DNA of 32,337 nt, from positions 1 through 32,337 of the forward strand of contig CAZYDR010000039.1 of the NCBI GenBank assembly GCA_964645285.1, given 5' to 3'. Source of the DNA: JAYZAP01 sp964645285. GTDB taxonomy: Bacteria; Pseudomonadota; Alphaproteobacteria; JAAXGF01. The translations under genes and the position numbers were made by a program. Each line of letters starts with the position of its first letter. The first letter of the stretch is position 1. The notes beneath the pieces were generated by a model. The model made no database searches and had not been told where the DNA came from. It saw only the letters and a list, made by a program, of their open reading frames with translations. Positions 31,909 through 32,337 of this stretch are shown here, piece by piece.

Positions 31909-32337
31909 CTAGTGGTCCGACTTGCTGCCGAGATAGGCCCGGATGACGACCGGATTGCGCTGGATCAGTTCGGGCGTGCCCTCGGCGATGGTCCGGCCGC
32001 TGTCGATGACGTGAATGCGGTCGCAGGCGCCCATGATGACACGCATGTTGTGCTCGATCAGCATGACGCCGCAATCGAATTTTTCTGGAATGCGCACGAT
32101 CAACCCCATGAGGTCGTCGCATTCGGCGTCCGAGAGCCCGGCCGCCGGTTCGTCGAGCAGCAGGAATCGCGGCGCCATGGCCAGCGCCCGGCCGATGCCG
32201 ACCCGGCGCTCCTCGCCATAGGGCAGGCTGCTCGACAGGTCCACCGCCTTGTGGCCGAAGTCCATCCAGTCGAGAATACCCATGGCGCGCAAGCCTGCCT
32301 CGCGGCGCTTCAAGCCGGTGCCGACTCCGGCGGCCTC
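31909..32337 (-). CDS. livG: Branched-chain-type ABC ATPase, LivG (partial at window edge)
   Basis: C-terminal part of the second ATPase; the frame stays open to the end of the window, so its N-terminus, including Walker A, lies beyond 32337. Visible parts are the LivG-type signature LPYGEERRVGIGRALA, Walker B FLLLDEPAAGL and the H-loop LIEHNM, with the tail VIRAYLGSKSDH typical of LivG. It lies upstream of livF on the minus strand, two bases apart. Confidence 0.9.
   Translation of the reverse strand, partial: EAAGVGTGLKRREAGLRAMGILDWMDFGHKAVDLSSSLPYGEERRVGIGRALAMAPRFLLLDEPAAGLSDAECDDLMGLIVRIPEKFDCGVMLIEHNMRVIMGACDRIHVIDSGRTIAEGTPELIQRNPVVIRAYLGSKSDH

Noticed and set aside
1..32337. CRISPR arrays, tRNA or rRNA genes, complete insertion sequences, phage genes
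   Set aside because: No regularly spaced repeat array, cloverleaf-like tRNA, rRNA segment, intact transposase or phage protein was found on either strand.

Overview
The window is GC-rich, gene-dense bacterial DNA. Its families (an AapQ-type amino-acid permease, a complete Liv-type branched-chain ABC system, DAO-family flavoenzymes, an ADP-forming acyl-CoA ligase, MaoC-type hotdogs) suit a heterotrophic alphaproteobacterium, perhaps Rhodospirillales-like. That placement rests on gene content and composition only; there is no rRNA or tRNA in the window. I see no CRISPR array, integrase, complete insertion sequence, prophage or tRNA.

Layout, left to right. 1-131 is AT-rich with short direct repeats. 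132-3573 (+) is an operon of a serine hydrolase of the beta-lactamase fold, an SDR oxidoreductase and a three-repeat RidA/YjgF-like protein, followed by a small ORF broken by TGA. 3762-6112 (-) holds a Cys/Met-type PLP lyase, a two-helix membrane protein and an agmatinase-family ureohydrolase. 6243-7957 (+) holds a HlyU-domain protein translationally coupled to a fold-III PLP decarboxylase-like enzyme. 7959-9272 (-) is a FAD amine/amino-acid oxidase and 9353-9676 (+) a NIPSNAP protein, followed by a perfect 48-bp palindrome. 9742-12881 (-) is an operon of an MFS transporter and two tandem 3-hydroxyacyl-CoA/carnitine dehydrogenase-like proteins. 13131-14735 (+) is an orphan Tat-exported peptide-type binding protein with a strong terminator. 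14799-19113 (-) is a tightly overlapping operon: PLP lyase/decarboxylase, ADP-forming acyl-CoA ligase, double-hotdog dehydratase. 19194-20348 (+) is an M24 peptidase, convergent with a methyltransferase gene that carries an in-frame TGA. 21103-25162 (+) is an operon of two M55 D-aminopeptidases, a sarcosine/dimethylglycine-dehydrogenase-like flavoprotein and an AapQ-like permease. 25164-27151 (-) holds a Rossmann epimerase-like protein and a DUF917 protein, next to a decayed sulfotransferase. 27925-32337 is a branched-chain-type ABC system: binding protein and two permeases on +, the two ATPases convergent on -.

How it may work together (inference). The region looks like an accessory catabolic island for scavenging nitrogenous compounds. 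Peptide and amino-acid uptake components, peptidases including two of the D-amino-acid-specific M55 family, two DAO-type oxidases, agmatinase, PLP lyases, and CoA-activation/dehydratase/dehydrogenase steps could together take modified or D-configured peptides and amines to CoA thioesters. No single substrate can be assigned from sequence alone. The best candidates for something undescribed are the M55-M55-flavoprotein-permease operon, the PLP/ligase/hotdog operon, the HlyU-decarboxylase pair and the covalent triple RidA-like protein.
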